Origin: Taenia hydatigena
Taxonomy: Eukaryota > Platyhelminthes > Cestoda > Cyclophyllidea > Taeniidae
Assembly: GCA_036345935.2 (NCBI GenBank)
Contig: JADWOT020000007.1
Location: forward strand, 10,191,990 to 10,255,989
DNA: 64,000 nucleotides
Reading direction: 5' to 3'
A program made the position numbers and the translations under genes. The notes under the pieces are model-generated. The model was not told the DNA's origin. It worked only from the letters and a program-made list of their open reading frames with translations, and did no database searches. Within the stretch, counting starts at the first letter, position 1, and the number at the start of each line of letters is the position of its first letter. This document shows, piece by piece, positions 10,590 through 23,302 of the stretch.

Positions 10590-13200
10590 AGAGAAAGTGA
10601 AGGTTTCAGTTATGAGGTCCCCTTGGGCCGGATGTTTACACTTTAAATTTATTGTAAGATCTATTTGCGTTGTTGATACCTGAACTTGTATCTTGTAAAG
10701 TCTGAGTGAATATCTTTCAAGAGTGAAACAAGTTATGAATAAAGTTAAAAAGATAAGGATAAAGATGATTTAGTGGACAAATTCTTGTGGCATAAGTACG
10801 TGGCTTAATTTGTTAAAAACGATGCTATGCATGTGTGTATGTCTGCTGTATGATTCAGATTCTTTTCGTTGCCATTAACAAGCAATGTTTTGAAATTGAA
10901 AGAGGTCACAATAACGTTGAATCTACACGATGAACATTCAACGCGCATTCAAGTCATAAACCATTATCTATGGCGTTTCTGCGGTCACGCCAGTGATTAT
11001 ACTGTTCAAAGAGGGAGGTCTTTGCTTAAATTACACAATCTAACTGTATAGAGGCGCATAAATGTTGGTATTTTGTTTTTTTAGGCAGATTTTATAATTG
11101 TTAGTGATGTACATAAGCAACACATTTTGTTCCAGTTGATTAAGGTGAAGTGACCGCTGTGTTTGATGTCGTGATTTATGGTATCATGTTTTCCAGGCAA
11201 TAAACCGTTGTCCCCATGGCTTTGACATTACTCATCGTTTCCAAGAATAACGCCGCTAATCTCTCAAGCTGCTGCCTTCAGATAGGTTATCGTTCTGATG
11301 GCTCTTTTCTCAGGTGGTGTTCCAAGACAAGCAGGCTCCGAAACTGGTTTGTACATATTTGCCTATCAAGAATGCACTAAACAAAGTCTCCACTTATTAC
11401 CGTCACTCGGTAGTGGTTAACCAACAAATCGAGTCGTAAGAAAGTGAGAGAAGCGGATATGATTCGACCTTATGTGCCAGAGCAGCAGCAATACAATGGA
11501 GGTTGCCTCAAATACGTAGCCGACGACCTCGTCAACCAATTTAAGAATGTGCACCTTTGCGGTCGGTGATCGAGGTGGCAACCCATTTTACCAACCACTC
11601 ACCAACAAAACTCACTTAAGGTCATTCCGGTCATAAAGTTCGCTCGTCTTTATGCATATTTTTGTGACCGCACTTCACTACACGTGCCATCGAGCGAAGA
11701 TCAATGAACAGCTTTCTGCTACTGAGGTCTCATAGCATATCAGCAGAGTAAGCAAAACCTTTTCCACTATTTAGACACTTGTTTACATAGCCACTGCAAA
11801 GATGTCTAAAAAACAGGGTGATAGAATGGTCAATTTTCGGCAATGTAAATTCACTCCGAATAAAGAGCTAGGCTTTGCTATTATTTACTAATGCGATCAG
11901 TGAATTAGCTGCTCTAGAAGAACGACAAGCAAAAGTTGCCTTTTTTGCTTTGTTACCTTAGGTGACCATAAACAAAAAGAGACAGCATTGGCAGAAACAC
12001 GACAAAATGAGAGGAGGAAGAAGAATAAGAGGACGTCTACCTGATGTTGGTGCTTTATTATTTGAAGTTGCGAACGATGTAAGATGCCTGAATTCAAAAC
12101 CGCTTTAAAGCACTTTAACTTCCTTTAATCTATATTATCCTCTCTTTTGTTTTCTAGTAAGAACTAGTAGCGTTGGTGTTGTAAACCATGATTCCACCTC
12201 TCCAGGCACGCGGAATTTTAACAGTTGATTAAGTTCTGGTAGGCATTGGCACAATCACTTGAACTCAAGATGGGTGTTTGTGTTTCGCTTTCGTTTCTTC
12301 AACTTTGCAGTCATTTTGTGTAGGGCATTTAACCAGATTGTGAGAAGACCCTATTATGTCAACGAAAGGTTTAATTTTCTGACGAGTTTTATGAAAACTC
12401 AATAAATGCCTAAGTGAGTTACAGCCACTTCACCAATACAAACTAAATATTAAAACTGGACATGAATTCTGTTGGCTGATGTTGAAAGTGTAGATAGCAG
12501 CCAGAATGATAAAATGAAAGGCATGTAACCACGTGAGGAAGGAGAGTAAGAGCGCATTGGGAAAAATAATTTAACTGGCAAAATTTTTGATCTACTTCTG
12601 GCTGATTTGACATGTGGCAGTATTATCTGGATCAGATTGGAATTAACTAGTCGCAAGGCTCTGGATACAAGCCAACTTGAGAATTAAAGATGTATTTTTT
12701 AACTTACCCAAGTGGGCGAAAATTCAATTCACGAGCTTCTAGATGTAAATCATGAAAGGAATTAACAATGCAAGTTAGGGTTGGACAGGCACATACCACG
12801 GCTTTTAACTTGAAACGCCTTTCTTTTGTTTTCGCAATTCCAACTTTCTTGATGCGGTCATGGTATAAGCCAGTTAAAACCCGCATTGTGTATGTAAAAT
12901 TACTATTTACTCAAAACCCTTGTGCTACTCACTGCTAAGTCATTCTAATAGTGGTTGAATCTTAACTAGTTCTGGGAGAAATAATTCTTTCCGGGCTTAA
13001 ATTATGACAACAGTTAGCGATGCACTGCAAAGCTCGGTGACCTACCGTCCCACAGAGCAAGCATGTTTAAAAAGGAAGCTGTGTTGGAATTCTTTGGTTA
13101 ATAGTGATTTGCATTTTTGGGCAGATTTCATGATTTATCTAAGTAGATCATAAAATACAGATCATTCAATGGAGTGAACTAAATGTCTGCTTATCACTGC
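10590..13200. other. Stretch with little coding signal
   Basis: Mostly AT-rich. A short open segment at about 11450-11570 (+) reads VREADMIRPYVPEQQQYN and ends at TGA. It is slightly GC-rich and could be a retroelement or gene relic, but no diagnostic motif is present. Confidence 0.3.
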
Positions 13201-13212
13201 TTAGACGCCTTA

Positions 13213-13310
13213 GAGGTGGTGGTGGGATGGCTTTTGGAAGTTCACGCCTGTTTGGGCCTGATGACGTCCTCAAAATGGAGGAGTGGGAGCTCTACTTCGA
13301 TGCATCTTTG
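13213..13310 (+). CDS. Candidate coding exon, family unknown
   Basis: The acceptor is either ctgcttag (exon from 13204) or cgccttag (from 13213), and the exon ends at a GTAGGT donor at 13311. The open frame contains MAFGSSRLFGPDDVLKMEEW followed by ELYFDASL (ATG at 13227). Base composition is clearly richer in G and C than the neighbourhood. It could be an internal exon or a first coding exon starting at the ATG. A possible next exon ends at a GTGAGT donor near 13419, but this is weak. I do not recognise the protein. Confidence 0.4.
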
Positions 13311-13419
13311 GTAGGTTTCTCATTCGACTCCCACCACGCTTGATATGGTCTTAAGTATTGTGTCTTGTATTATGTCCCACCGTGTGCACTCCATACATTC
13401 GACTCGCCCGGAGAAGGGA

Positions 13420-14370
13420 AGTGAGTAATCGTCCGCATTTTTTTCCTTGCCTGTACATTTTACTTCAGTGCCGCAAGAATGTCTTGCTCCTCTGCCTTTC
13501 TCATGCTTTTCAAAATCTTTATCTTCTTCAAACGCATTATTAAGTTGACCCTGTCTTCTCCACCTCCCCCTACCTTATCTTTTGCCAGCGCCCCTAAAAC
13601 AAATCCCCTTTGCCTCTTTTCTAGTCTCGTCTTTGAACATGACATGAAAAAGGATGCCAAGAATCATAATCTAGGACAGACTTGCACAAGTTAGGCTGAA
13701 TGTGAGTAAAATCACACTTTACTTATTTTAGCGTAACTTAGCTTAAATTGCCAGACACTTTCCATCCCCGTCTTTTTACTGCAGCTTTAGTTTGCAGTTA
13801 GTTTAGTTAGTTCTATCTCCTACTCCTATGCTTACTCCCTCAAAAGCGAGAGTCAGTGCGTTGCTCCTACTTCTACCTCGTGATTTGCAGGACGGCTCTA
13901 ACTTCTACCTACCCTTTTCATTATTCACTCGCTTTTCTCCTTGTTGAGATTGTCTTAGACTGAATATGGCCTTTCGTCTTGCATCCATCTGCACTCTGTT
14001 TACTGTGTATGACGGCTTCTCTTTTCCTGTCGCCAACGCTCAAGTATCTGCCCAATAATCCACCATGCCACACCTAGCTCCACTTCCCTTCTGTGACTCC
14101 TCTACTTTATTCTTTTATTTTAGATTAAAGTGAATGTCTTGATTTGGAAAGAAAGAAGTACCTAGACGCTCAACGTGCTTCCATCAGAGCGGGGAATGTT
14201 GGGTATACAAGAGCCAAAGGGAGGCAAATAAGGTACCAAGGGAACTCAAAATGGCGCAAAATTTCTTGCCAGGTGGAGACAATTTGTCTCGTTTAGTACA
14301 AGCATTCCTAATTACCTATACGGCCAAGAAAAAAGTCTGCAAACTTCGGTCACTCCAGCATCAGTGCTAA
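13420..14370. other. Pyrimidine-rich stretch without a supported gene
   Basis: C/T-rich sequence produces small hydrophobic ORFs in both directions. Nothing specific is seen. Confidence 0.4.
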
Positions 14371-14384
14371 TGTTGATGGCGATG

Positions 14385-14510
14385 GATGTGAAGGCAGTGG
14401 GATTAAGAGACGTCGACGTCCATTTGCACCTACAACAACAATTAGAAGAAAGAAGTGGTCAAGCCGAGTTTTCACTGCTATTGCTGCAAGTGATAGAGCG
14501 CGTGAGTTGG
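14385..14510 (+). repeat. Solo diverged copy of the palindrome-spacer repeat
   Basis: The CAACAACAATTAGA and CACTGCTATTGCTGCAAGTG segments match the palindrome spacer at 516-600 in the same orientation. The upstream 40 bp also resemble the adjacent left arm. No gene copy follows. Confidence 0.6.
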
Positions 14511-15276
14511 TGTGATATCCACTTACGCATGAGCAGGTTCCCTTCTGCGAAATGGCCTTGTTGAAGGCGGTGCTGTCAGTGGAAGAGGCGAAAGGGAGGG
14601 GAGAATCTGCGAACGCCTTTACAACAACTCGACATTTCTAAAAGTGCGAGTAAACCTCAACATGCCGTGCATTGATTGCTTTATTAATCAGTTAGTCAAT
14701 GGAGAAAGATGATTTTGGGAAGAATGGATAGCAGTAATTGCAAAGCTGTGTTCAGTTAGACTTGTAGACGCAAAGTGAAAAACAGCTTGAAGTGCCAGTT
14801 AGCCTGTGTAGAGGGATGGGGAGAAGAAGAAGGTGGCATAAAATGTGCTTTCTGATTTTTCTTGGTATTTGACCAACTCTTTTGACCAAAAACTGCAATT
14901 TGAGTAATGTTGTTGACTGTGCAATTGCTGAGGCGCCTTGATGAAGTGTGCCGGCAAACAAGCAGGTTCCACTTTGCCTTGATTTTGCCTTGGGGATCTT
15001 TTGGTAGAAATTAACTACAACTTAGATGCGGCTTATTAAGTGACTTGTCAATGTAACTTCAAAAGTACAGCGTTTAATTGGGAATTTGTTAATAAATGAC
15101 TGAGTTCTTTAGTTCAGGCTATAGCATTAAGTCCAATCCTGTGATACGTGAGTTTTCAGCCGCACTTCTTAGCTGGACCATGGAACCTAACAAGCTGGTT
15201 ACATGGATAACGCGGACGGCTCTATACAGTCGCACACTTCCTACTCGATGTAGTTGCATGAAGCCTTGTCTATGAG

Positions 15277-15445
15277 GAAGTGCGATCCGTATCTGCCAAG
15301 AAGAGGTGGTCAAGGCAGAGCTTTAGTTTGGATTAATTGTGTGGTTCGGTGTGTTGATCGTACCGGTGCAGCCGCTGTTGGGATGAGGTCGAGACATCTG
15401 TCTGACATCGGTAATGAAATTGCTGTCAAGAAAGGCCGATTAAAG
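15277..15445 (+). repeat. Dispersed repeat shared with the 34.95-35.10 kb insertion
   Basis: GTGCGATCCGTATCTGCCA and parts of the following ~150 bp match the insertion in duplication copy B. Overall it is diverged. An overlapping 67-codon ORF (15254-15457) is probably fortuitous. Confidence 0.5.
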
Positions 15446-15459
15446 GTGGCAAGTTAGAT

Positions 15460-18400
15460 GATTGATAGGCCACCTTACGTACTTCTGCTTCAGACTTTCA
15501 CTCTGCTTACATTCTACCCAGTCGCTTCCATAGCTGCACTCATTTTTAAGGTGCTATGAGTTGACATTCTTGGTATGTGCGTATCCGTAGGATAATGCAG
15601 AGCAAATGGAGTAAAACATTCAAATTCTAGCGCAAAATTCATCAGCGATGCTAATGCCTGACAATGTGTTAAATACTTTGACTGACTGTGATCTCAAAGC
15701 GTTTTCTTCCTTCCAAAGTGAGACAGGAACACTGAAGTGCCTACAATATTGCATCCATGATAATAGATCAGATCAGCCTCAAATTAATTCTGAAAAATAA
15801 CGGTCTTATGAGCAAAGATCTTGGGAGAATTGTGCTACTCGTTTGCGCAGTACTAGGCTTGATAGGAAGTAGAGGTCAAGGTTGTGGGTCGAATTCGCAT
15901 TGGAGAGTCAATTCAATGCACAAAATAGTAGTCTGCTTCATCTCAGCATGTAACCGGCTTCCACAAAGCAGCATTGACAGGAATACTTTTGTTGCTGTTG
16001 TCCAATTACCCCTGCAGAGGTGTGTTATTTGGCTAACAGTGTCAAGATATTAATTCACGTGTTGTAAAAAGGCTGGCCAGAGGCTTCTTCCATGCACGGA
16101 TCGGTAATGACGCACTGATGACGAGACAAAATAGCACATACGAGAGCGGTTGAACTCTACTGATAGATAAATTTTCGGAGCTGCAACCACTGTTATGCCT
16201 TTTTGAGTTAGCTACCGTTACAAATCTAAGCATTTGGTCTGCTGACCAGCCACCTTTACTTTGCCTACAAATTCTGATATTTTAGAGCCTTTGTGAGGAA
16301 GAATGCACTTTGGTTTTCTTCTTTGAGCACAATAGACACGCATTTTTGGTTGCAAATCTGCCGAGTCAGCAGAACGACCTTATTTCTTTTAATCAAATAT
16401 CCTGCCAGAACTTCCCATTATATTCGGACTTAACTTTTGGCATATTTTGCAATTGACATTGCTGTGGGACCTGTCCAAGGCTGTTGGAACATCAAAGGTC
16501 TAGGCTTTTGAGGCTAGGGTGCTATACTAGCGAAATTCATTTAAGCAGAGGCAAGATATTAAGTCAGGCATTTGAACTAACTTCAAGTGCGCCAACATGT
16601 AAGCTAGCTAGCTCAGAAATGTAGATGGAGAGATTGAAGCCGATTTCTTGAATGCTTAGCACACGTTAATTCTTTGCAAAACGTGACTAATATTGACAGT
16701 TCAGATGCCCAAAATGCAAGCACCAAAGAAATCGCGGGCACTTGTTTTCTTTGCATAGAAATCAGCATTTTCAAGTTGCCTTCCTACCAAACGCCCTTTT
16801 GTTTGATTGCTGGCAGTTATTTGTTAATCACTCTGGATGGCCGAGTGGCACATCTATGACCTCAGATGCATTCCAATTAATACAAATTAGTGCCGACTGC
16901 CTAATGATAGGGCTCACTAATAGCAGGCTTTGAAGTTAGTAACATGCCCTTAGAGCAGATTTTGATCCATATTCTAGGGTAGATTGTGGTTATTGGCGGT
17001 GGTGTCCGTAAGTACAGATCAATGCCCGGAGTGTGTGAACATGGCCTGTAAGGCCACGATTGAAGTCGCAATGCTGCATTATTAATTTGACGCTTCTTTG
17101 TGTAGACATAATGTGCTTTATATTTTAGCAAAGGGTGCATTTTTACGAGCATCCGTTGAACTGTGTAGGACTGCTGGGTTATTTTCAATCCAATTATCTA
17201 TGCAGTAGTTTTCTCCCCTCATAATAAAACGGATGCCTGCTAAAAAAATCATTGAACCACCTCTGCTCATTTTAAACGCGCCATCGCGATGCTTGGCAAA
17301 CAGTGGCAAATAACATCGTTGGCTACTTATTTACAGCGGTAGAAAACCGAAGCTCTGCATATGAAGCACGCTATTGCTGAGCTTAAGGAGACCTCTTCTG
17401 ATGTGTTAATGTGATTCGCACGTTCTCAATGCCAGACGAAGACTTATGCTTCCTAATATGTAATGCTTAAGTGAGAGGCGGGAATAGGGCTCGGCTTCGT
17501 GCTGGAGAAGCTGTATCAACCCTTTTGCTTCAAGACTATAAATGCGTCAAAATTATCATACAGAAAAAAGTTGCTAGGAAGAGGTGGTTAACGACGACAG
17601 TGCTACAGTCGTAATCTTACTGGAAGCATTCTAAAGCTTGTATGCTTTAGGGCTTGTAACTAAGTAAATAGCAACAGAGCCACAGATAAGCACGTCGGAT
17701 ATTACTGTAGAGCATTTGTCATTCATACAGCAAAAAGCAAAATTAATCAGATCTAATGCACCCAATTTTGTTTGCAAAGAGATGCAAGTCCCGTAGTGGG
17801 TAAGGAGGAGTGGCTCTCCATCGGCTCGATTCAAAAGATCAGTCAGTTCGACTTCACTTCGCGAATTGGCCACGGAAATATGTCATCTCCATTTAGCACG
17901 CCATTCCTGTTATGTCTATTTTAACAACTTTGTCTGTCTTTTATTCTCCTTCCCTTTTAGGCTCTACTCTACTGCATCCAGACTGTGTCCATATTTATGC
18001 AAACCTGATGCTTAAACTTGCTTTTCGCTACTTAAGGATCTGATGTATAACAAGTTTTTCTTTTGACTTAATGAATGCATTTGCGATTTCCTTTGGCTTG
18101 AAAGTGGATTAAAATAATTTTAGGAAATGGAGTTATATAACGAAATCTCTGGCGTAGCAGAGGGATGAAATAAAATTAGCCAGTTAGACAGTGTCATGTG
18201 TGAACTTCGCGTTTGGTAAGCTTTCCGTTGCGCGTTGCGAAGGCCATACCAATTTATTAAATCAGTTGTAATTTTGTGGTAGACGAGTTTTCAAAGAGCT
18301 TCATACAGCAGTGCACATGATACAGAACGGCATTTCTGCATGCTCAGATATTCAGACTCTATCCTATAAGAAGGTGCAGTGCCAATATCTATAGCCCTCA

Positions 18401-19600
18401 ACTGCGCCAAAATGGGCAAATTATGTACTGCAGACGAATGCGAAGGAATTGGATGCCTGTGTATTCAAGAGAACACGATTAATTCCCAACGCATGTTCGT
18501 TAGTTGTAGGATCAACAACTTAATAGGAGCACTTACTAAGCATTGCTCTAGCTGCCTGCAAAGTCCAAAATTTGCATTTGTTAGACATTAGTCACGTTAA
18601 CGGGCATCGAAGCTTCCATTTGCATTCATTAATATGGCAAATCAAGAGCTTAGTCTGATTTTGGTTACGGCTGCGGATCGCAAGTCGTAAAACTCATCAA
18701 GCTTGAGTTGATTCCTCTGGATGAAATAGCGTTTAGAAAGCCTAAAGCACGCCACCTTAGGGCGAAATTAGTGTTGTCTAATCCGAGGGTGGCTTTCATT
18801 TGGTCTTCAATGAGAATTCGGCCTTAAAGTCGACCATTTTATAGAAGCAAATATGCTCATCATAGCAAGTTCTTCGGTTCTTAAAATGTCTTTTACAGCA
18901 GAACATTAAAAAGGACACCTAAAATTAGATTAAGTGTCATTTTATGCAAATCAAGCCCAAATTTCTTCCCATATGCTTCCATGTTAATGCGAGGCGGGCA
19001 TTGTGCTGCTAAGGCGCCAATACCAAGTACTCCGTGTACTCACAGCGGTCCGTGAAATTTCTAAGCTTTGTGTGATTTTATTTTACGCGATGGCTACAAG
19101 GCTTACATGATTAGTACCTTTTTACGCCCTCATCTCAATTGTGTTTGTTCTATAGATGTAGGGGATGTAGTATCAAGGTTTGAAACAGAGCAAATGCGTC
19201 TCGATGTCTGCGACCAAAATGTCAGAGCCAACCGCGTCTTAACAGGAAGTCAAGCATTTGAATTAACAGACTGTTAAAGACTATAAGCAAACAACCTTGT
19301 GTGCATCTAAACTGCAATCAGTACTTATTGCTGCTACCAGCAAATGCACTTAAACTTGTGTAGTAGAAGAATGATGCGACAAAAGGCGAAATAACTGATC
19401 ATGCTGAGAGAATGTCGCTAATTTAGCTAATAGGAAGGCACTCTCATTAGCGGTACAAATTTGATATATTACTGACCGCTTGGCGAGCACATGAAAAACA
19501 TGATTCTGTTCCCAATCCACCCAACACATAAATAAAATGCACAGAACTTTTTATTTATCGCATTTCAACACTTTACAGAATGCCGCCAAGGACTGATTCG
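15460..19600. other. Stretch without a supported gene
   Basis: ORFs of up to 98 codons are present (15757-16053, with a hydrophobic segment LGRIVLLVCAVLGLIG). None has splice context or a recognisable domain. A Cys-rich 70-codon ORF at 18379-18591 is unexplained. Confidence 0.3.
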
Positions 19601-19604
19601 TCGT

Positions 19605-20160
19605 AAATATTCTTATGAGAAGACACCCTTCATAAACAGAAAAATATGATACCAATATGTTACTCATCGCTTGATAAGCACAAAGCACCTACGGTTCTGT
19701 TCCGAAATCACTTATTGCTTGAATGAAGTCCATAAAATTTAATGTGCATCGCCTTTTAATATCTATTATGGAAGCTGTTCAACAGCTCACAGAATGCCGT
19801 CATAGATCTGGTCGTCATAAATATTTTTAAGCGCGGTATGTTCTACTCCATATGACATGGAGATAAGCCCAGCGAATTATTTCTGCATAATTGATCATAA
19901 ATTTGTTCTGTCACCTGTTGCACCAAATGCGTCATCTACGAGGAAACTTGGAGAAAGGGGGAAAGTGAAAGCCACCCAAGGCTTGGAACGTCTGCTGCAT
20001 ACAGTCCACATTTGGAAAAGGATGCATCATTCCCCACATCATGCCAGTCACTGCGAGTGTTTGCTCAGGCTTAATAATATCACCTAGAGCAATTAGGTGT
20101 CCACAATTCTGATTTTCTATATCCGAGTAATCAAGGTATAAAATGACGCAGTCATAATCG
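19605..20160 (+). repeat. Inverted repeat, left arm
   Basis: The inverted partner lies at 22655-23210, with about 2.5 kb between the arms. Roughly 19840-20120 is identical to the partner over some 300 bp, whereas the outer ends show many differences. Inside the arm, about 19560-19620 is itself a diverged tandem copy of about 19785-19845 (shared CACAGAATGCCG and CGTCATAAATATT). Confidence 0.8.
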
Positions 20161-20627
20161 CTCAACCGCATCCTCTGACCTTCTTCTGCATCCCTTTCAC
20201 ACCATTCACATGTGTTCACTACAGTGCTACCTGTTGTCTTCAAATATTGATTCCACTGACATGAAAAGTACGGGATATCCGATGACACGTCCAGCCAGAG
20301 ACGAGTCGGGGGAGAAGTATGTAATTCTTGCAAATCGCATTTGTATCGTCTTACTATGTACGGTGGTTTTCTTGTACAGCGACATGGCGTGGTGATCGCA
20401 CAGGTAATGGGAGCTTGTGAATCTGCAGGAAACTCATTCGACGCAAGTTCACGAAAGAAGTCCTCTACTTTGTTGTAATAACCGATTGCTTCAGGCAAAA
20501 TGTAGGGACTGGTTCGGAAGATTTTATCAAAGAGCATGAAGCAGAGATCCTTATCCACCCATTTCATATAATTTGCAATGTCATTACTACCAAAAACTTG
20601 ATTCGGTGGTGGATTAGCTGGTCTCTC
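19932..20627 (-). CDS. MCM-like N-terminal/OB exon, probably MCMDC2-like
   Basis: The minus-strand open frame begins right after a strong acceptor (tttttag at 20628) with ERPANPPPNQVFG. It runs 231 codons to 19932, or ends at a GTGATA donor near 20084. It contains Cys pairs (PCRC, CEWC) resembling a zinc-ribbon region. Then come RMRLSDYDCVILYLDY and GDIIKPEQTLAVTG, which fit the GD-x-V-x-VTG strand of MCM OB folds. The pattern CxxC, E/D-rich, R-x-R, D-x-x-V-I agrees with my recollection of MCMDC2, an MCM relative with degenerate ATPase motifs needed in meiotic recombination. The last half lies in the inverted repeat. The family call is from memory and tentative, and further exons in the right order are not visible. 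Confidence 0.45.
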   Translation of the reverse strand, partial: ERPANPPPNQVFGSNDIANYMKWVDKDLCFMLFDKIFRTSPYILPEAIGYYNKVEDFFRELASNEFPADSQAPITCAITTPCRCTRKPPYIVRRYKCDLQELHTSPPTRLWLDVSSDIPYFSCQWNQYLKTTGSTVVNTCEWCERDAEEGQRMRLSDYDCVILYLDYSDIENQNCGHLIALGDIIKPEQTLAVTGMMWGMMHPFPNVDCMQQTFQALGGFHFPPFSKFPRR

Positions 20628-20639
20628 CTAAAAAGTGCA

Positions 20640-22640
20640 GTTAAAGGCGACTTTTAGTGACGTTCGCAGAAGATATGCGTGTTAAATAAATGACAAATTC
20701 TCACAGCGGATGCAGAATAAATCAAACCTACCCGGGACATTACGACGCAAAATCTGGCGTAAACCACCCTAATGAGCTTCACTCGGGTGACAAGAGGTCA
20801 CCAGCCAGTCCTAATCACTTCTCTTATCCAGCCAACCGGCAAAGCCTATTAAGAGCCTAAGAATCTCAAGTGCTGCTTAGAAGTGTTTGAAAGGATGCGT
20901 GGAGTTCCTAGCAGCCAGCTCCGCAGACGAACTTACACGTTTATGTATTTTATTGACATTATCGTGTTTTTATAGTATCTCTAATGAAAGCCTTAACAGT
21001 TTCTGTAGTGTCGTAATTGAAGCGCGACCAAATTGAAATACCGGTGCAATCTGTGATATGTGCCTTAGTAAAATCGGTATAAAGATGTGTCATTAATGCA
21101 ACGTGGATGGCATAGGAGACTCTAATCATGGATAAGTGTGCATAACATCAAAATGGTGGCCAAACCAACACAGATTATGAGGCGGGCGTTTCTCTGCACA
21201 GCCCTGATAAATAAGTGAACCTAGACGTACCTTGCTGTCACTGACCTTGTCTGACCTATACTGACAAGGGCCATTTTAAGGAAATCGGTTCTGTGCTGAT
21301 CCAACGTTGCGTCCATGGTAAAAGCTTTATTTTTTAAAAGGTCTCAAAAGTATAATGAATAGTCTTCAAGGCGGTACTGAAGAGGATAACGACGCTTTTA
21401 CGACCTAGACAGTTTGAACATGCCGATTTACAAGCAATGTCTGATTATTTTCCAGCTATAGGGAGAAGGGGGCGAAGCATCAGCTCAACTGTTTAGGTCA
21501 TCACCCACTCTGAGTCGCTGACCGCTGAATTATGAGTGCATGACAAAATTATTGGCACATAATTTAAGATTAAGCAGGCTTGTTTAAAATCGGGAAGCTA
21601 TATTCTTTCTATTTTCTTATGGTAAATCTTGACAGGTAGATGAAATTGGCTAGCTTTAGAATACACAGGATGGTTAGAATATGGTGATGAGTAAGCGCAA
21701 TTTCTGCGGTTGATGCATATGCTCAACAACTTCTGATATTCTCTTAATCACACCATTAGTCGGGCAGTTTACTTTCATTTACGGAGAGGGGCACTTGAAA
21801 TGTTAAAGACCATTCGATGACAAGTGTAATGTCAAACTGCTTCTTCAAATGGCATTGAGAGAGGCTTAGCGCACTATGCTGACATAACCGGTTTCAGAGG
21901 GTAGTAAGGCTTTTTGCATCAAATCTGTCAGCTGTAAGATGAAAACAGGGAGCAAGCAACAATCGTCTATGGAGTGTGGCAATTTCTGCGTGCATTTTGA
22001 ATCATGTCTACTTTTAGTCACATCACTTGTTAAAGCAAATGTATGCCGCTGTTTATCAACCAAAAGCGTTTTTGGGTGCAGTGGACCCTCCATTCTTGAA
22101 TGCGCAGGAATAGAATCCATGCTGCTATTTAATTGCATGGCAATTGTGCCGTGATTCAGCCATTAAGCCTTTCGTGCAATTTAAGCCACGTCTAAAAACT
22201 TGCTGAGATTACTTAGTACAGAAGACGAATTTTCACCAGATTTCCTAGTAATTAGGCAGGATATTCGAACAAGGAAACGACGGCCAGCCTGTTAGTATGC
22301 GGTATAAAGTGCGTCCACAATCCACAAACAAAGATAGTCCATTGTCTTACTCCACAGCACTAACGAGCTTATATGTTCCTGTTTTGCATTTTTAAGCATG
22401 TTTTGTTATCACTCCGCCTTAAATACTCACAAAGGGTATTCGTGACGATTAACCATCTAGCACTCGTCGACAGTTATGTCTTGATCTCGAAACGACTGAT
22501 GCAATGAACGGGTCAATGCACTCTGTAGCACAAAAAAGTTGCATATAACGAGTAATACTGCCATGATTGGTCAGCATTTGAACGAAGATGGCATGAGTCT
22601 AAGTAAATAACATTGATAACTTACAAAACTTTTGATGGTA
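20640..22640. other. Spacer of the inverted repeat, no supported gene
   Basis: Overlapping antisense ORFs at 21866-22154 are the only open frames of note. Nothing is recognised. Confidence 0.35.
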
Positions 22641-22641
22641 A

Positions 22642-22881
22642 ATGCGTTTTACTAATTATGACTGTGTCATTTTGGACCTTGATTGCTCGGAATTCAGAAG
22701 TCGGAATTGTGGACACCTAATTGCTCTAGGTGATATTATTAAGCCTGAGCAAACACTCGCAGTGACTGGCATGATGTGGGGAATGATGCATCCTTTTCCA
22801 AATGTGGACTGTATGCAGCAGACGTTCCAAGCCTTGGGTGGCTTTCACTTTCCCCCTTTCTCCAAGTTTCCTCGTAGATGA
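22642..22881 (+). pseudogene. Inverted, partial copy of the MCM-like exon
   Basis: The frame reads MRFTNYDCVILDLDCSE and then NCGHLIALGDIIKPEQTLAV, identical from there to the end of the minus-strand copy at 19.9-20.1 kb. The N-terminal two thirds of the exon, including the Cys pairs, are missing. There is no acceptor at the homology edge. This is best read as a non-functional duplicate whose 3' part has been homogenised with the other arm. Confidence 0.6.
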
Positions 22882-23210
22882 CGCATTTGGTGCAACAGGT
22901 GACAGAACAAATTTATGATCAATTATGCAGAAATAATTCGCTGGGCTTATCTCCATGTCATATGGAGTAGAACATACCGCGCTTAAAAATATTTATGACG
23001 ACCAGATCTATGACGGCATTCTGTGAGCTGTTGAACAGCTTCCAAAATAGATATTAAAAAGCAATGCACTAAAAGTTTGTGCGCTTTATTTATGCAACAA
23101 GTTATTTCAGAACAGAACCACAGGTGCCTTGTGCTTGTCAAGCGATGAGTAACATATTGATATCATATCTTTCTGTTTATGAAGGTTGTCTTCTTCTCCA
23201 ATGCTTCCAC
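22655..23210 (-). repeat. Inverted repeat, right arm
   Basis: Reverse complement of 19605-20160. It ends near TTCATAAACAGAAAGATATG when read on the minus strand. Confidence 0.8.
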
Positions 23211-23302
23211 ATTTCACCTCCGTACTTAATTATATGGACACGCATAAGCGAATGCTATAAATAACAACTCACTACCCTCACCCCCCACCCAAAATAATTA
23301 CC

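Noticed and set aside
10188..10646. 152-codon ORF with a polyproline run
   Set aside because: The proline run is the C homopolymer read in frame. The frame depends on the uncertain length of that run.
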